Source: Collimonas fungivorans (GTDB lineage Bacteria; Pseudomonadota; Gammaproteobacteria; Burkholderiales; Burkholderiaceae_D). Taken from it: DNA of 64,000 nucleotides. The stretch is taken from NCBI RefSeq assembly GCF_001584145.1, contig NZ_CP013232.1, positions 2,914,001 through 2,978,000 on the forward strand, in the 5' to 3' direction. Made by a program: the position numbers and the translations under genes. The notes below the pieces were generated by a model. It did not search any database and had not been told where the DNA came from. It worked only from the letters and a program-made list of their open reading frames with translations. This document shows, piece by piece, positions 1-9,112 of the stretch; position 1 is the first letter of the stretch; the number at the start of each line of letters is the position of its first letter.

Positions 1-1835
1 CCGCTATCCGAGCGTGGACTGAACCCGCCGTCTCCAGCGCCACGCAGGCTGGATTCCGTGCCACTCTGAAAATCCAGCAAATGACCGGCAGGTAGCACGC
101 TGTTACGTATGAGATGCGGCGTGATGGACAATACAATTTCTGTTTTTTTATGATCAACGTGACGGCTGGAAAACAATCGCCCAAGATAAGGAATATCACC
201 CAAGCCCGGGATCTTTGTCACAGCGTCAGTATCGTTGTCATTGATCAGACCGGCGAGTATCTGATTCTCGCCATCCTTCAACCGCAGGACCGTTGAAGCC
301 GAGCGTGTGCCGATCTGGTATGCCACCGTACCGGCGGTAGTTGTAATCTGATTGGCAATATTACTGACTTCCAACGCAACCTTGATCGACACTTCATTGT
401 CGATCGTGATCACCGGCGTGACTTCAAGCTTCAGGCCGACATCGAGATACTGGACGCTTTGCGAAACAAAACCGGTCGAGGTAGCGGTCGAAGTAATGTT
501 CGGCACGCGATCCCCAATCAGTATCTTGGCTGATTCGCGGTTCTTGACTCGAATGCGCGGATTCGCCAGCAACCGGATGTCAGTATCGGTGGCGGTCAGA
601 TTGATCGCCAACGGGTCAATGGTAGCCCCTGTCGTGCTGGATTTTGCATGAATCAGGTCCGCCAGCGTTACTGCGCCGCCACTGGTCGATGCCAGCGGAG
701 ACAGCGAAAGTTTGGGTGGATAGCTGATGCCGACGTCTTTTAGTAGATTCCGGTTGATTTCGAGGATTTCAACTTCCAGCATGGTTTCTGGCGTCGGCAA
801 ATCAGCCATCGAAACAATTTTCTCGGCCATTTCGATTGCATCCGGCGTATCGCGCATGATGATCATGTTCTGATTCTTGTCGACGATCAGGTCACGTGTT
901 TTCAGAATAGTCTTCAGCGTATTGGCCAATTGCTCAACATCGGCATTCGCTGTGTAGAAAGTGTGAACGCTCAGCGACTGATAGTCTTTCTGTTTGGCCG
1001 GCAAATTGGGATAAATCATTATTGCATTGCGGCCGATTACACGCTGTTCAAGCTGGTTGGTCATCAGTACTACATCAAGCGCATCCTTGACGGTGACGCC
1101 TTTCAGGAACACCGAGGTACGCTGATCGCTCTTGATGTCCTTGTCGAGAACAAAATTGATGTCAGAAGTGCGCGACAGGACTTCAAATACCTGCTTGAGC
1201 ATTGCATCCTTGAATTCTATCGACAACTTTCGGCCCAGCGCTGCCTGCAATTCCGGATCCATCGATGGCTTGGATGCCTTGTCCGTCAGCGCTTTCATCA
1301 GGCGCCTGGCAGAACTGTTGTATGGATCCTCGGTCAGCACCGAGCGGGCAGTACGGGAGGCCGCGGCATAATCCTTGGCGTCGAAGGAAAACTGCGCATC
1401 CAGCATTGATTTTGCCAGCTGCGCATCGCGATCTATTTTCTCCAATTCTCCAGCAGCACGGCGATTGTCGGGATCAAGCGCCAAAATCCTGCGTAACAGC
1501 TGGGTGCGTTCGCTAGCCGATGTTGACGTCGCTTGCTGGTTTAACCAGCGATTAATCGCGCGTTCCCGCAAACCGAGATAAGTCACTCGCAGCTGTGCGT
1601 CTTGCGGATTCTTATTCAACGCATCCTGCAGCTGCGCCATACTGTCCTCGACCCGCCCTTCATCGAATGCTTGACGTGCACTTTGCTGCACAGCAATCTG
1701 AGTGCAGGCGGCTATCGAAGCGACTAACGTAAAAAGCAGAATGGTGCGGCTGCCGGCTGGTAACAAGGTAGCCGCACGCGACAAAACGGCGGGAAAAGTA
1801 AAACAGCTGATGCGGCCGAAATTCATGTGGGTCAT
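1..1835 (-). CDS. gspD: Type II secretion-like outer-membrane secretin, lipoprotein (3' end outside window)
   Basis: Outer-membrane channel subunit of a type II secretion/type IV pilus-like machine. The frame stays open from an ATG at 1835 to the left edge, about 611 codons. The N-terminus is a signal peptide ending in a lipobox (ASIAAC, Cys near residue 46). A helical TPR-like stretch follows (about residues 50-170), then the secretin region. Near the left edge are the hallmark segments DAVTKIPGLGDIPYLG, LFSSRHVDHKKTEIVL and TPHLIRN, so only a C-terminal tail of unknown length is missing. The start overlaps the stop of the PilP-like gene as ATGA, which implies translational coupling; an in-frame ATG at 1826 is a second option. 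The layout resembles MshL/GspD secretins. Secretin identity is firm; the pathway name is inference. Confidence 0.9.
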   Translation of the reverse strand, partial: MTHMNFGRISCFTFPAVLSRAATLLPAGSRTILLFTLVASIAACTQIAVQQSARQAFDEGRVEDSMAQLQDALNKNPQDAQLRVTYLGLRERAINRWLNQQATSTSASERTQLLRRILALDPDNRRAAGELEKIDRDAQLAKSMLDAQFSFDAKDYAAASRTARSVLTEDPYNSSARRLMKALTDKASKPSMDPELQAALGRKLSIEFKDAMLKQVFEVLSRTSDINFVLDKDIKSDQRTSVFLKGVTVKDALDVVLMTNQLEQRVIGRNAIMIYPNLPAKQKDYQSLSVHTFYTANADVEQLANTLKTILKTRDLIVDKNQNMIIMRDTPDAIEMAEKIVSMADLPTPETMLEVEILEINRNLLKDVGISYPPKLSLSPLASTSGGAVTLADLIHAKSSTTGATIDPLAINLTATDTDIRLLANPRIRVKNRESAKILIGDRVPNITSTATSTGFVSQSVQYLDVGLKLEVTPVITIDNEVSIKVALEVSNIANQITTTAGTVAYQIGTRSASTVLRLKDGENQILAGLINDNDTDAVTKIPGLGDIPYLGRLFSSRHVDHKKTEIVLSITPHLIRNSVLPAGHLLDFQSGTESSLRGAGDGGFSPRSDS

Positions 1836-2365
1836 TCAATCTGAAGAGAGGATTGCTCGTGCGTCGGCAGATACTCGAAGGTAATCGTCGAAGCCGTGAT
1901 GGCGACAACCTTGTAATCGTCACCGATGATGTCTGACGCCGAAACGATGAACGTGTTGTCATTTTTTTCCAGGAATACTGTCCACCCCTTACCGCTGTCT
2001 TGCTTCCCTAGATACTTGAACGGCAATTCACGTGGAGCCTCCTGGACCGGTGCGGTGCTGGCCACTTGTACCGGCGCAAAGGAACGAGCGGCAAAAAGGT
2101 TGGTACGTGGCTCGCCGATATCCCTTCTGATCAGTGATTCACGTGGCAGCACTTCCAGCAGCATCACGGATGAAGGTGAACCTGGCACTTTGCTGGCAGT
2201 TGATCTGGCGCCTTCTGGGAGAGCGACAGGCGATTGAATGTTCTTTTTCTGCCCCCCTGATACCGCAGGCGCGCTGCCGGAACTGGGTGCGCGATCACCG
2301 AACAGGGCCACGCCCGCAGCCACCAATAGCAATATTCCCAGGAACCAATGGCGTCGCGTCATCAC
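1832..2365 (-). CDS. PilP/GspC-like inner-membrane periplasmic linker ('secretion system X' small protein)
   Basis: A 177-residue protein with a short cytoplasmic start, one membrane segment (about residues 7-23), a Pro/Ser/Ala-rich linker and a small beta-rich C-terminal domain (about residues 112-177, with ELPFKYLGKQ and GWTVFLEKNDNTF). This layout fits the small linker proteins (PilP, GspC, MshK-like) that join the inner-membrane platform to the secretin. Database entries for such proteins are sometimes called a translation initiation factor, which I consider a misnomer. It overlaps the PilO-like gene before it and the secretin gene after it by ATGA junctions, so all three are probably translated together. 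Family call is from layout and context; there is no catalytic motif. Confidence 0.65.
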   Translation of the reverse strand: MMTRRHWFLGILLLVAAGVALFGDRAPSSGSAPAVSGGQKKNIQSPVALPEGARSTASKVPGSPSSVMLLEVLPRESLIRRDIGEPRTNLFAARSFAPVQVASTAPVQEAPRELPFKYLGKQDSGKGWTVFLEKNDNTFIVSASDIIGDDYKVVAITASTITFEYLPTHEQSSLQIE

Positions 2366-3075
2366 TTGACCTCGTCCAAAAGAGCTGTCCTGGATGACAC
2401 TCCACCTGCGTCAATTACGCCGTGCGTTGTTGGATCGGCAGGTGAGGCCGGTTTGGCAGGCTCTACTTCCATCGCTGTTAGCTGGGCACCTTGCGCTGTC
2501 GGCAACAAATATAATGTGAAACGTACCTTTGCTTCAACACCGTCGGTAGCTACTGCCTCACGCCGTAACTGGATTGCATCAAGCGATGCAAACGGCAGCT
2601 CCAGCAGTACGTCCTCACAGAAAGCCTGCAACGAGGGGTAAGCGCCTTTAACCGGCAGCGCAACTTCGTAGGTCAGAAAACCGCCTTGCGGACTACTTCC
2701 GACGCGATACTCGCCTTCGGGCAACGCGACAGCGTAGCGGTGCGCAATCGCAAAAATGGCTTTGATGTAGTGCTCCGTAAGTTCGGGCTTGCCCAATGTA
2801 TCGACAAAGATCTGCCGCCGTTGCGCCATCTGCGCCGGGCCATAAGCATCGCCCCGAGAAAGGATATTGTGCCGCTCGCGAATCCAATCGCGAATGTCTT
2901 GCACCGTCTGTTCGTCGTGACGCCGCTCCCAGGTCAGGCCAACCGTGAAATACACGGCAGCAACCGCAAGCAACATTATTCCTGCCCAATGCAGCGGACT
3001 CGCACGTCGGAAAACCAGCGACAGTTGCAGTACGATATGCCGTATTGAAAGGGATCTCAGTGAAAGATATTTCAT
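2362..3075 (-). CDS. PilO/GspM-like inner-membrane assembly protein
   Basis: A 237-residue bitopic membrane protein. There is a basic cytoplasmic N-terminus (about 28 residues), one transmembrane helix (about residues 29-48, HWAGIMLLAVAAVYFTVGL), a helical stretch with ERRHDEQ and RERHNIL, then a mixed periplasmic domain. This is the PilO/GspM design, in which a coiled coil and a ferredoxin-like domain pair with PilN/GspL. Position supports it: it lies one base after the PilN-like stop and overlaps the PilP-like start by ATGA. Sequence conservation in this family is low, so the call rests on topology and gene order. Confidence 0.6.
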   Translation of the reverse strand: MKYLSLRSLSIRHIVLQLSLVFRRASPLHWAGIMLLAVAAVYFTVGLTWERRHDEQTVQDIRDWIRERHNILSRGDAYGPAQMAQRRQIFVDTLGKPELTEHYIKAIFAIAHRYAVALPEGEYRVGSSPQGGFLTYEVALPVKGAYPSLQAFCEDVLLELPFASLDAIQLRREAVATDGVEAKVRFTLYLLPTAQGAQLTAMEVEPAKPASPADPTTHGVIDAGGVSSRTALLDEVK

Positions 3076-3076
3076 T

Positions 3077-3616
3077 TCACCGTCTTTCTGCCAGCGACAA
3101 TGTCACCGAAAACCGAAGAACATTATTGGGATCCACGGCGTCCAACTGGTGCCGCTTCATGCTTATCGCCGAAAAAACGGTTTGCTGCTTGAGATTCACG
3201 ACATAGTCCAGCATCGCCTCGGAGGTTGCAGCTTCGGCTGTTAGGCGCAATAGCTGATGTTCCGGATCGGGGTCTAGCGCCAGCAAGGCAATTTCCGGCG
3301 GCGTAGCGGTCTCGACAGCATCGAAAAGATCTCGCCAGGGTAGATTCAAGTGACGCACCGCATCGTTAATGGCTGTAATCTGGGGCGTGCTTAATGACAC
3401 GGAGGGGGCGCGATGAGCCTGGGCGAAAGCTGTATCCTTGATTTTCTCCGCCGCCAAGCGTGCCTGCAGCCGTTGACTGTGCCGTTGCCAGTCGCTTGCG
3501 TGCCATAACGCGCCACTCGCGACAACCAGACCCGACACCAGCAAAGTCACGCCCAAAGCGGTTGCACCTAGACGTTGACGCCGTGCCGGCGCAAAATCAA
3601 TCGATAGTGGCTTCAT
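3077..3616 (-). CDS. PilN/GspL C-terminal-like inner-membrane protein
   Basis: A 179-residue bitopic protein beginning MKPLSIDFAPARR, where a short cytoplasmic segment precedes a membrane helix at about residues 18-40. A helical stretch (SQRLQARLAAEK) and a small periplasmic domain follow. PilN proteins contact PilM through such an N-terminal segment and pair with PilO in the periplasm. Here the PilM-like gene is immediately upstream with an ATGA overlap and the PilO-like gene immediately downstream, exactly the PilM-N-O order. In classic type II systems PilM plus PilN correspond to GspL. The call rests mainly on topology and order. Confidence 0.6.
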   Translation of the reverse strand: MKPLSIDFAPARRQRLGATALGVTLLVSGLVVASGALWHASDWQRHSQRLQARLAAEKIKDTAFAQAHRAPSVSLSTPQITAINDAVRHLNLPWRDLFDAVETATPPEIALLALDPDPEHQLLRLTAEAATSEAMLDYVVNLKQQTVFSAISMKRHQLDAVDPNNVLRFSVTLSLAERR

Positions 3617-4398
3617 GCGAAAGACTCCTGCTCCAGAAAATCTGGGCGCAACAGCACGACACCCACAGCATCGATGTGCTGACCGTGTAAGCTTTCCATC
3701 GCTCCCGATCTCGTTTGGCTAAGATACAATTTCGATGGCAATGGCCGGTCCCAGCGGAGTGATTCGCGCATCAATACTGCTCTCAATGCGTCGGCACCTT
3801 CTGCAGGCGGTCCGTTTGACATGCTGACCGCGACGACATGACCAGCGTTACTCGCTGCAAGCAGAATATGCCCCGCTCCAATCCGTGCAAACCAACCTTG
3901 AGGATCGCGCATACGGCGCGCGCAATCGTTCCAGATCCAGACGCTTTCAGGCTTCATTCCGCCCGACTGCCAGCCGCCAGCCTTTAATTCGCTCAACACC
4001 GTTGCCTTCAGGGTGCGCGGCAAGGCGCAAACCAGAAATGGCCGACCGGCAGCCCACTCAGCCTGCATCTCCCAGTCCACGGCCTTGTCGCCAAACAGCG
4101 TTAAAAAACGCAAAGCAGTAATCGTTCTCAGATCGGCAAAGCTGTTAAGCCGATCAGGCGGGGTCACGATGAAATAACGGGTCAGCCTGTCGTCGACGAC
4201 AACAGATACCTCTCGACCTCGCGGTACGTGAGCCTTCAGGAGCTGCTGCAAACGCGGCTGGAAAGCAGTCGAAACGATCTGGGAGTTATAGTTAATGGCA
4301 GCACTGAACCGCCAAGGAGTTAGTCGAGTTCTCGTCGCCAATGTCAGGCTGTCGACGCCTAACGTCAGGCGGAAGCGCTCAGGATTGAAGCGTGACAC
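3613..4398 (-). CDS. PilM/GspL cytoplasmic-domain-like protein
   Basis: A 261-residue soluble protein with no signal peptide or membrane helix. It carries strands such as VSVVVDDRLTRYFIVTPP and GAGHILLAASNAGHVVAVS that fit the actin-like fold of the GspL cytoplasmic domain or a short PilM. It is clearly shorter than typical PilM (about 350 residues), and I cannot see a complete ATP-binding signature, so nucleotide binding is uncertain. Its start lies inside the 3' end of gspE (20-base overlap) and its stop overlaps the PilN-like start, placing it between the ATPase and the membrane platform as expected for an ATPase adaptor. Confidence 0.55.
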   Translation of the reverse strand: MSRFNPERFRLTLGVDSLTLATRTRLTPWRFSAAINYNSQIVSTAFQPRLQQLLKAHVPRGREVSVVVDDRLTRYFIVTPPDRLNSFADLRTITALRFLTLFGDKAVDWEMQAEWAAGRPFLVCALPRTLKATVLSELKAGGWQSGGMKPESVWIWNDCARRMRDPQGWFARIGAGHILLAASNAGHVVAVSMSNGPPAEGADALRAVLMRESLRWDRPLPSKLYLSQTRSGAMESLHGQHIDAVGVVLLRPDFLEQESFA

Positions 4399-6133
4399 GT
4401 TTCACCTCTTCCAATGTTGTGACACCGCGCCGAGCCAAATCGAGCGCAACCTCGCGCAAGCTGCGCGTTCCGTGCCTGGCTGCAGCATCCTTGATTTGGC
4501 GTACAGGTGCTTTCTCGACGATCAATTCCCGGATTTCGTCGTTGAGAGACAGAATTTCCGCAATTGCCGTACGCCCTTTGTAGCCAGTGCCGCGACAATC
4601 GCCGCAGCCGGTGCCGGCACGCAACCGAAAACCGGTGACATCTATCGCCGACATGCCAAGACGCTCCAGTTGCGCTGCATCCGGTGCAATGTCGACCGCG
4701 CAGTGCGGACAATTGTTGCGCACCAGGCGCTGGGCCCAGATACCATTCAAGGCAGAGACAAAAGCGTAGGGATCGATGCCCATATGGGTAAAACGGCCAA
4801 AAACATCGAATACATTGTTGGCGTGAACTGTGGTCAGCACCAGGTGTCCGGTCAGGGCGGATTGCACGGCAATTTCCGCCGTTTCGCGGTCTCGGATTTC
4901 ACCCACCATGATCTTGTCCGGATCGTGGCGTAAAATCGAACGCAGCCCGCGGGCGAAAGTCAATCCCTTCTTGTCGTTAACCGGGATTTGCAGGATCCCC
5001 GGAAGTTGATATTCAACCGGATCTTCGATTGTGATGATCTTGTCGCGTCCGTTATTGACTTCAGTAAGTGCTCCATACAGTGTCGTGGTTTTACCGGAAC
5101 CGGTCGGCCCCGTGACCAGCAACATGCCGTAGGGCTCATCCGCCAACCGCCGCAAGGTGCGTAACGATTGCTCATCGAACCCCAATGCTTCCAACGACAG
5201 CGAACCATAAGATTCAATCATCGCCCGCTTGTCGAGGATCCGGATTACCGCATCTTCGCCATGGATACTTGGCATGATCGACACACGCAAATCAATATCC
5301 CGGCCGCTGGATTCGACGCGAAAGCTACCGTCTTGAGGCGTACGGCGTTCGGAAATGTCCAATTCCGCCAGTACCTTCAAGCGCGAGATGACTTGTCCAG
5401 CCAGTTCGCGTCCAGCGATCGAACGAGCGTGATCCAGTACGCCGTCGATGCGGTATTTGATGGTCAGCCCCGATGTGGTGCTTTCCAGGTGAATGTCGGA
5501 GGCGGCAGCCTTCAGTGCGTCATACAGTGTCGAATTGACCAGTCGCACAGCTGGACTGGATGCAACATTCAGCGAGGCAAAAGACAGGACTTCAGCCGAA
5601 CGGCCATCGCGATCACCGTCGCCGCCATCCGCAACTATGTTGTCGACGGCCCGGACATATTGTTCTTGCTTGCTCAAATAAGCCTGAATATCAGCTCGTA
5701 GCGCCAGATGAAAACATAATGGCTTCGAACAGCGAGCGCCGAGCCAGGTCTGTAGATCGGCATCGAACGGATCGCCGACCACGGCCAGTACATTGCCTGC
5801 TTGCTCCAACAACAAGGCTTGCCGCTGCATTGCGTCGGCAAGAGGCAAGAGGGAAAACAGTGGGGTTGTCAAATCCATGTCCGCTGTTTCGATCACAGGC
5901 CAACTGAACATTGCAGCCAAAGCAGCCACCACCGCACGTCCCTGCTCCGGGTGACGCTCTTCAATCTCGGTAATAACCGATCTGCCCGCCACTCGAGCAG
6001 CCGCGCGCAGATCGCGTAATGTAGTGGTGTCGAAAACCAGTCCGGATTCCTGGTGCAGTAACGCTTGGGCACCGTCGGTCTCTGGCATCAAGGTCGCCGT
6101 CAACATAATCGAAGTCGTGTCAATGAAGCTCAT
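4379..6133 (-). CDS. gspE: Type II secretion/type IV pilus assembly ATPase GspE
   Basis: Cytoplasmic hexameric ATPase that powers pseudopilus assembly, 584 residues, full length. An N-terminal GspE/PilB N-domain (about residues 1-150) is followed by the conserved ASDIHLE and ERRTPQDGSF segments. The Walker A motif GPTGSGKTTTLYGAL sits near residue 340, followed by a Walker B/Asp box region (KIMVGEIRDRETAEIAVQ) and the His box (TGHLVLTTVHANN). A tetracysteine zinc site typical of GspE/PilB is visible as CPHC (about 476) and CGDC (about 509). The start overlaps the gspF stop by ATGA. The motif set is complete, so activity is expected. I cannot tell from sequence whether it serves a secretion system or a pilus. 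Confidence 0.93.
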   Translation of the reverse strand: MSFIDTTSIMLTATLMPETDGAQALLHQESGLVFDTTTLRDLRAAARVAGRSVITEIEERHPEQGRAVVAALAAMFSWPVIETADMDLTTPLFSLLPLADAMQRQALLLEQAGNVLAVVGDPFDADLQTWLGARCSKPLCFHLALRADIQAYLSKQEQYVRAVDNIVADGGDGDRDGRSAEVLSFASLNVASSPAVRLVNSTLYDALKAAASDIHLESTTSGLTIKYRIDGVLDHARSIAGRELAGQVISRLKVLAELDISERRTPQDGSFRVESSGRDIDLRVSIMPSIHGEDAVIRILDKRAMIESYGSLSLEALGFDEQSLRTLRRLADEPYGMLLVTGPTGSGKTTTLYGALTEVNNGRDKIITIEDPVEYQLPGILQIPVNDKKGLTFARGLRSILRHDPDKIMVGEIRDRETAEIAVQSALTGHLVLTTVHANNVFDVFGRFTHMGIDPYAFVSALNGIWAQRLVRNNCPHCAVDIAPDAAQLERLGMSAIDVTGFRLRAGTGCGDCRGTGYKGRTAIAEILSLNDEIRELIVEKAPVRQIKDAAARHGTRSLREVALDLARRGVTTLEEVKRVTLQS

Positions 6134-7320
6134 TGCAGTGTCGTCGCCAGGTCAAAGATCGGCAGATACAGCAAGACGACGATGCCGCCTACCACCAGCC
6201 CGATGAACATCATCAGAATCGGTTCGAACGCTCGCGTGAAGCGGTCAATGAAGCGCGTGATGTCGCCTTCATAGAAATTAGACGCCTGGATGAGCATGTC
6301 GCCCAGTTGGCCGGAACTTTCACCGACGCGCAGCATCCGATAGGAAATCGCTGTCGTCAACTCGCACTCCCGGAATGAATCGGAAAACAATGCGCCCGAT
6401 TCTATAGCGGCCCGTGCTTGCTGCAGATGAATCAAAACGCGGCGCGAAACCACCCCCTCGCTCATCGCCAGGGCTGAGACAATCGGGATGCCACTTTCGA
6501 GCAGCATGCCTAACGTCAAATACAAGCGCGAGGTTTCATAGAGGCGGATACGGATACCCACGCCGGGCAAGCGCGCGGCCGCCCGCGACAACGCGCCGGT
6601 ACGCGACAGCTGCCAGAACAGCCCGGCCAGGGCCGCCATAAGGAACAGCGTTGTCCCGGCGACCCCAGAAGTGTTATCCGATACGAATGCGCCAAATTTC
6701 AGCATCAGTGCCGACATCAAGGGCAACTCACGCCCAGTATCCTGGTAGATGGTGGCAAATCGCGGCACTACGTATCCACCCAAGAAGGCGGTCACCGCCG
6801 CTCCTACCACCAGCAAAATAGCCGGATAGATCGAGGAACTAATAATCTTGTTGCGTACGACATCGACGCGTTGCTGATAGGTCACGTAACGCGCCAGTAC
6901 TGACGGAATGTCACCGGTACTTTCAGCCGCCTTCATCAATCCAACCAGCAGCGGCGGGAAAACGTCAGGCAATGTAGTCAGCGCATCGGAAAAGCGGGAC
7001 CCGTCTCGAATGGTATTGATCAGGCGTTGAAGTACTACGCGTGACTCGCTAGCCCCATCCTTCTCGATCAACCCCTCCAACGCCTCCATCAGAGTCAGGC
7101 CTGCCAGCAGCAAGGCGTGCAATTCCTGGCAAAACAGCAATACCGAAAACTGCTTCCGGCGCCAGCGCAAGCCGGTCATTCTCTGGTCGACAGCATGCAG
7201 CGCGACAATCTGCAGAGACTGGCTTTGCAATTGACGGCGAGCATCTGCCTCGTTTGCCGCCTCAAGGGTTAGCTGCGAGAGCTCGTTTGACAATGACAAG
7301 ACACGGATATCGAATCGCAT
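6130..7320 (-). CDS. gspF: Type II secretion inner-membrane platform protein GspF
   Basis: Polytopic inner-membrane protein that couples the GspE ATPase to pseudopilin assembly. The ATG at 7320 gives 396 residues beginning MRFDIRVLSLSN, the usual length for GspF. A longer frame reaching 7524 runs back through gspG and is not used. Two repeated GspF domains are seen: the first around FCQELHALLLAGLTLMEALE, the second around ETSRLYLTLGMLLESGIPI. Membrane segments occur near SSIYPAILLVVGAAVTAFLG, after TSGVAGTTLFLM, and at the C-terminus (PILMMFIGLVVGGIVVLLYL). It follows gspG by 41 bases and overlaps gspE by four. Confidence 0.9.
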   Translation of the reverse strand: MRFDIRVLSLSNELSQLTLEAANEADARRQLQSQSLQIVALHAVDQRMTGLRWRRKQFSVLLFCQELHALLLAGLTLMEALEGLIEKDGASESRVVLQRLINTIRDGSRFSDALTTLPDVFPPLLVGLMKAAESTGDIPSVLARYVTYQQRVDVVRNKIISSSIYPAILLVVGAAVTAFLGGYVVPRFATIYQDTGRELPLMSALMLKFGAFVSDNTSGVAGTTLFLMAALAGLFWQLSRTGALSRAAARLPGVGIRIRLYETSRLYLTLGMLLESGIPIVSALAMSEGVVSRRVLIHLQQARAAIESGALFSDSFRECELTTAISYRMLRVGESSGQLGDMLIQASNFYEGDITRFIDRFTRAFEPILMMFIGLVVGGIVVLLYLPIFDLATTLQ

Positions 7321-7361
7321 GAAGAGGCTCTGATGTAGTCGCTTTAAAACTGCCAATCGGA

Positions 7362-7853
7362 CTACGGCAACACGATATCGGCATCCTCGCCTGTACCGCC
7401 TGGCTGGCCATCCCTGCCGTAACTCACTATTTCCATGTCGCCGCGCGCGCCAGGAGTCCGGTACAGATATGGGTGTCCCCACGGATCGAGCGGAATTGCA
7501 GTCTTCATGTAAGGGCCATTCCATTTGGCAGCATCGTTCGGCGGTGCCGCCATCAGCCCTTGCAATCCCTCTTCATTGGTTGGATAGCGCCCCACATCCA
7601 GCCGGAATGTGTCTAGGGCCTTGTCGAACGCATCCATCTGACTCTTAGCGACAGTAACTTGCGACTTGCCGACCTGAGAGAAATATTTGGGTCCGACATA
7701 GGAAGCGAGCAATCCAATAATCACCAGCACGACCAGCAACTCCAGTAATGTAAAGCCGCGGTTCAACCGGCGTTGCGGGGCGAAACGCACGTTGGACAGA
7801 ATGTATGGGTATTGGATGGGCATGATGTTTATATGAAAAATAATCGATGGCAT
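7362..7853 (-). CDS. gspG: Major pseudopilin GspG
   Basis: Major pseudopilin of a type II secretion-like system, 163 residues from the ATG at 7853; an ATG at 7823 would give a shorter leader and is equally possible. The prepilin peptidase motif is textbook: a basic leader, then RGFTLLELLVVLVIIGLLAS, with cleavage after Gly and Glu at +5. The C-terminal half has the GspG core (DVGRYPTNEEGLQGLM, WNGPYMK, PLDPWGHPYLY) and the calcium-loop end GEDADIVLP. No other pseudopilin (H, I, J, K) and no prepilin peptidase lie in the window. It is 17 bases after the cytochrome peroxidase gene, suggesting co-transcription. Confidence 0.93.
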   Translation of the reverse strand: MPSIIFHINIMPIQYPYILSNVRFAPQRRLNRGFTLLELLVVLVIIGLLASYVGPKYFSQVGKSQVTVAKSQMDAFDKALDTFRLDVGRYPTNEEGLQGLMAAPPNDAAKWNGPYMKTAIPLDPWGHPYLYRTPGARGDMEIVSYGRDGQPGGTGEDADIVLP

Positions 7854-7870
7854 TGACGGATTAACCAGTA

Positions 7871-9112
7871 TCAGCCTGGCTGCCGATATACCTTGCCTCC
7901 GGTAATCGGAGGTAGCATCTGTTCTGCTACTTTTGACGCCTTTCGCTGTGCCTCTGTAGGCATTAATGCCTTCAACGACTCGGGGCTGCTGGTTAACGAT
8001 TCAAGGAACGTGATCAAATCCTGGCGTTCCGGCGGCGTCAATAGGAGCGGATGCCCTTGTTCATTGCTGCGATAAAACACCTCCAGATCTACTGCTTCCG
8101 CCAGAGTCTTAACGCTACCGTCATGCATGTAAGGCGCCGTCATTGCGACGTTACGCAAGGTCGGCGTACGAAACGTTCCAATATCCTTTGGTTGCAGAGT
8201 CACCACGAAGCGTCCCAGCTCGGCAAAATCGTCGTCCGTCAACACGATGTCGTCGATTGGCACACCGCGTAATTTTTCGGCGGACAATTTCACAGTCAAT
8301 TCGGGGAGGCGCGACGCAATCTGATTCAATCCAACTGACAGGGCATGAAATTCGTTGTCGGTGAAGAGCGCGTTCCGTGTATCAATCGTGTGGCATTTGA
8401 CACATGCCGCTGCACCGACGAACAGCTTGTAGCCGCGCAGTGCTCCATCCGACATCGCACGTGCGTCACCGGCGTAGGCATATCGATCGAATGGAGAATC
8501 GCCGGCCACCAAGGTTTTTTGATAAGCCGCCAGAGCACTGACCACCGTGTCGATTGTAATATCGGCAGTCAATTGCGCGCCGAAGATACGTTTGAAATCG
8601 GCCCGGTAGTCTTTATCGAGCCGAATCACTGCCAGTACTGCCTCGTGGTCTGGCTGCCCCATTTCGCGCGGATTGACAAACGGCCGCAGCGCCTGGTGTT
8701 CAAGCGTATCGTCGCGGCCATCCCAGAACTGGGACGGGTTATAGCTGACGTTCAACAAGCTTGGCGCGTTGCGCGTACCCAGCTGGTTTCCTATTCCGCG
8801 CGACACATCCAATCCATCGGCAAAATATTTATCTGGCTGATGACAGCTGCTGCAACTGTGCAACCCATCGGCGCTCAATCTATTGTCATAGAATAATTTA
8901 GCGCCCAGATTTGCTAGCTGGTCATTTTTGGCAAGCACAGCTGCCGGCGTATTCGGTGGCGAGAGGAGTGGCGGCAAGCCCAAAAGCCGATTTAGCTCGG
9001 GCCGAATCGCAATTTTGGAGTTTTGCGAATAGGCAATCGATACCGAAATACTCAACACACATGCCAGTCCGACAAGCGCGCAACGCCCACATATTTTCCC
9101 AAAGATATTCAT
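7871..9112 (-). CDS. Di-haem cytochrome c peroxidase / MauG-family protein
   Basis: Periplasmic di-haem c-type cytochrome of the CCP/MauG family, 413 residues. A signal peptide occupies about residues 1-29 (cleavage near IAYSQ). Two haem-binding motifs are visible: CSSCH at 87-91 and CVKCH at 237-241. Other family segments are AKLFYDNRLSADGLHSC, RNAPSLLN, FWDGRDDTLEHQA and FRTPTLRNVAMTAPYMHDGS, the last providing a likely distal Met ligand. Family members reduce hydrogen peroxide or oxidise protein or small-molecule substrates; which applies cannot be read here. It is the first gene of the secretion-like operon, 17 bases before gspG, and its promoter should lie in the AT-rich spacer 9113-9502. 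Confidence 0.88.
   Translation of the reverse strand: MNIFGKICGRCALVGLACVLSISVSIAYSQNSKIAIRPELNRLLGLPPLLSPPNTPAAVLAKNDQLANLGAKLFYDNRLSADGLHSCSSCHQPDKYFADGLDVSRGIGNQLGTRNAPSLLNVSYNPSQFWDGRDDTLEHQALRPFVNPREMGQPDHEAVLAVIRLDKDYRADFKRIFGAQLTADITIDTVVSALAAYQKTLVAGDSPFDRYAYAGDARAMSDGALRGYKLFVGAAACVKCHTIDTRNALFTDNEFHALSVGLNQIASRLPELTVKLSAEKLRGVPIDDIVLTDDDFAELGRFVVTLQPKDIGTFRTPTLRNVAMTAPYMHDGSVKTLAEAVDLEVFYRSNEQGHPLLLTPPERQDLITFLESLTSSPESLKALMPTEAQRKASKVAEQMLPPITGGKVYRQPG

Noticed and set aside
6130..7524. Longer GspF starting at 7524
   Set aside because: The extra 68 residues lie inside gspG in another frame and are Arg-rich; the ATG at 7320 gives the normal GspF start.
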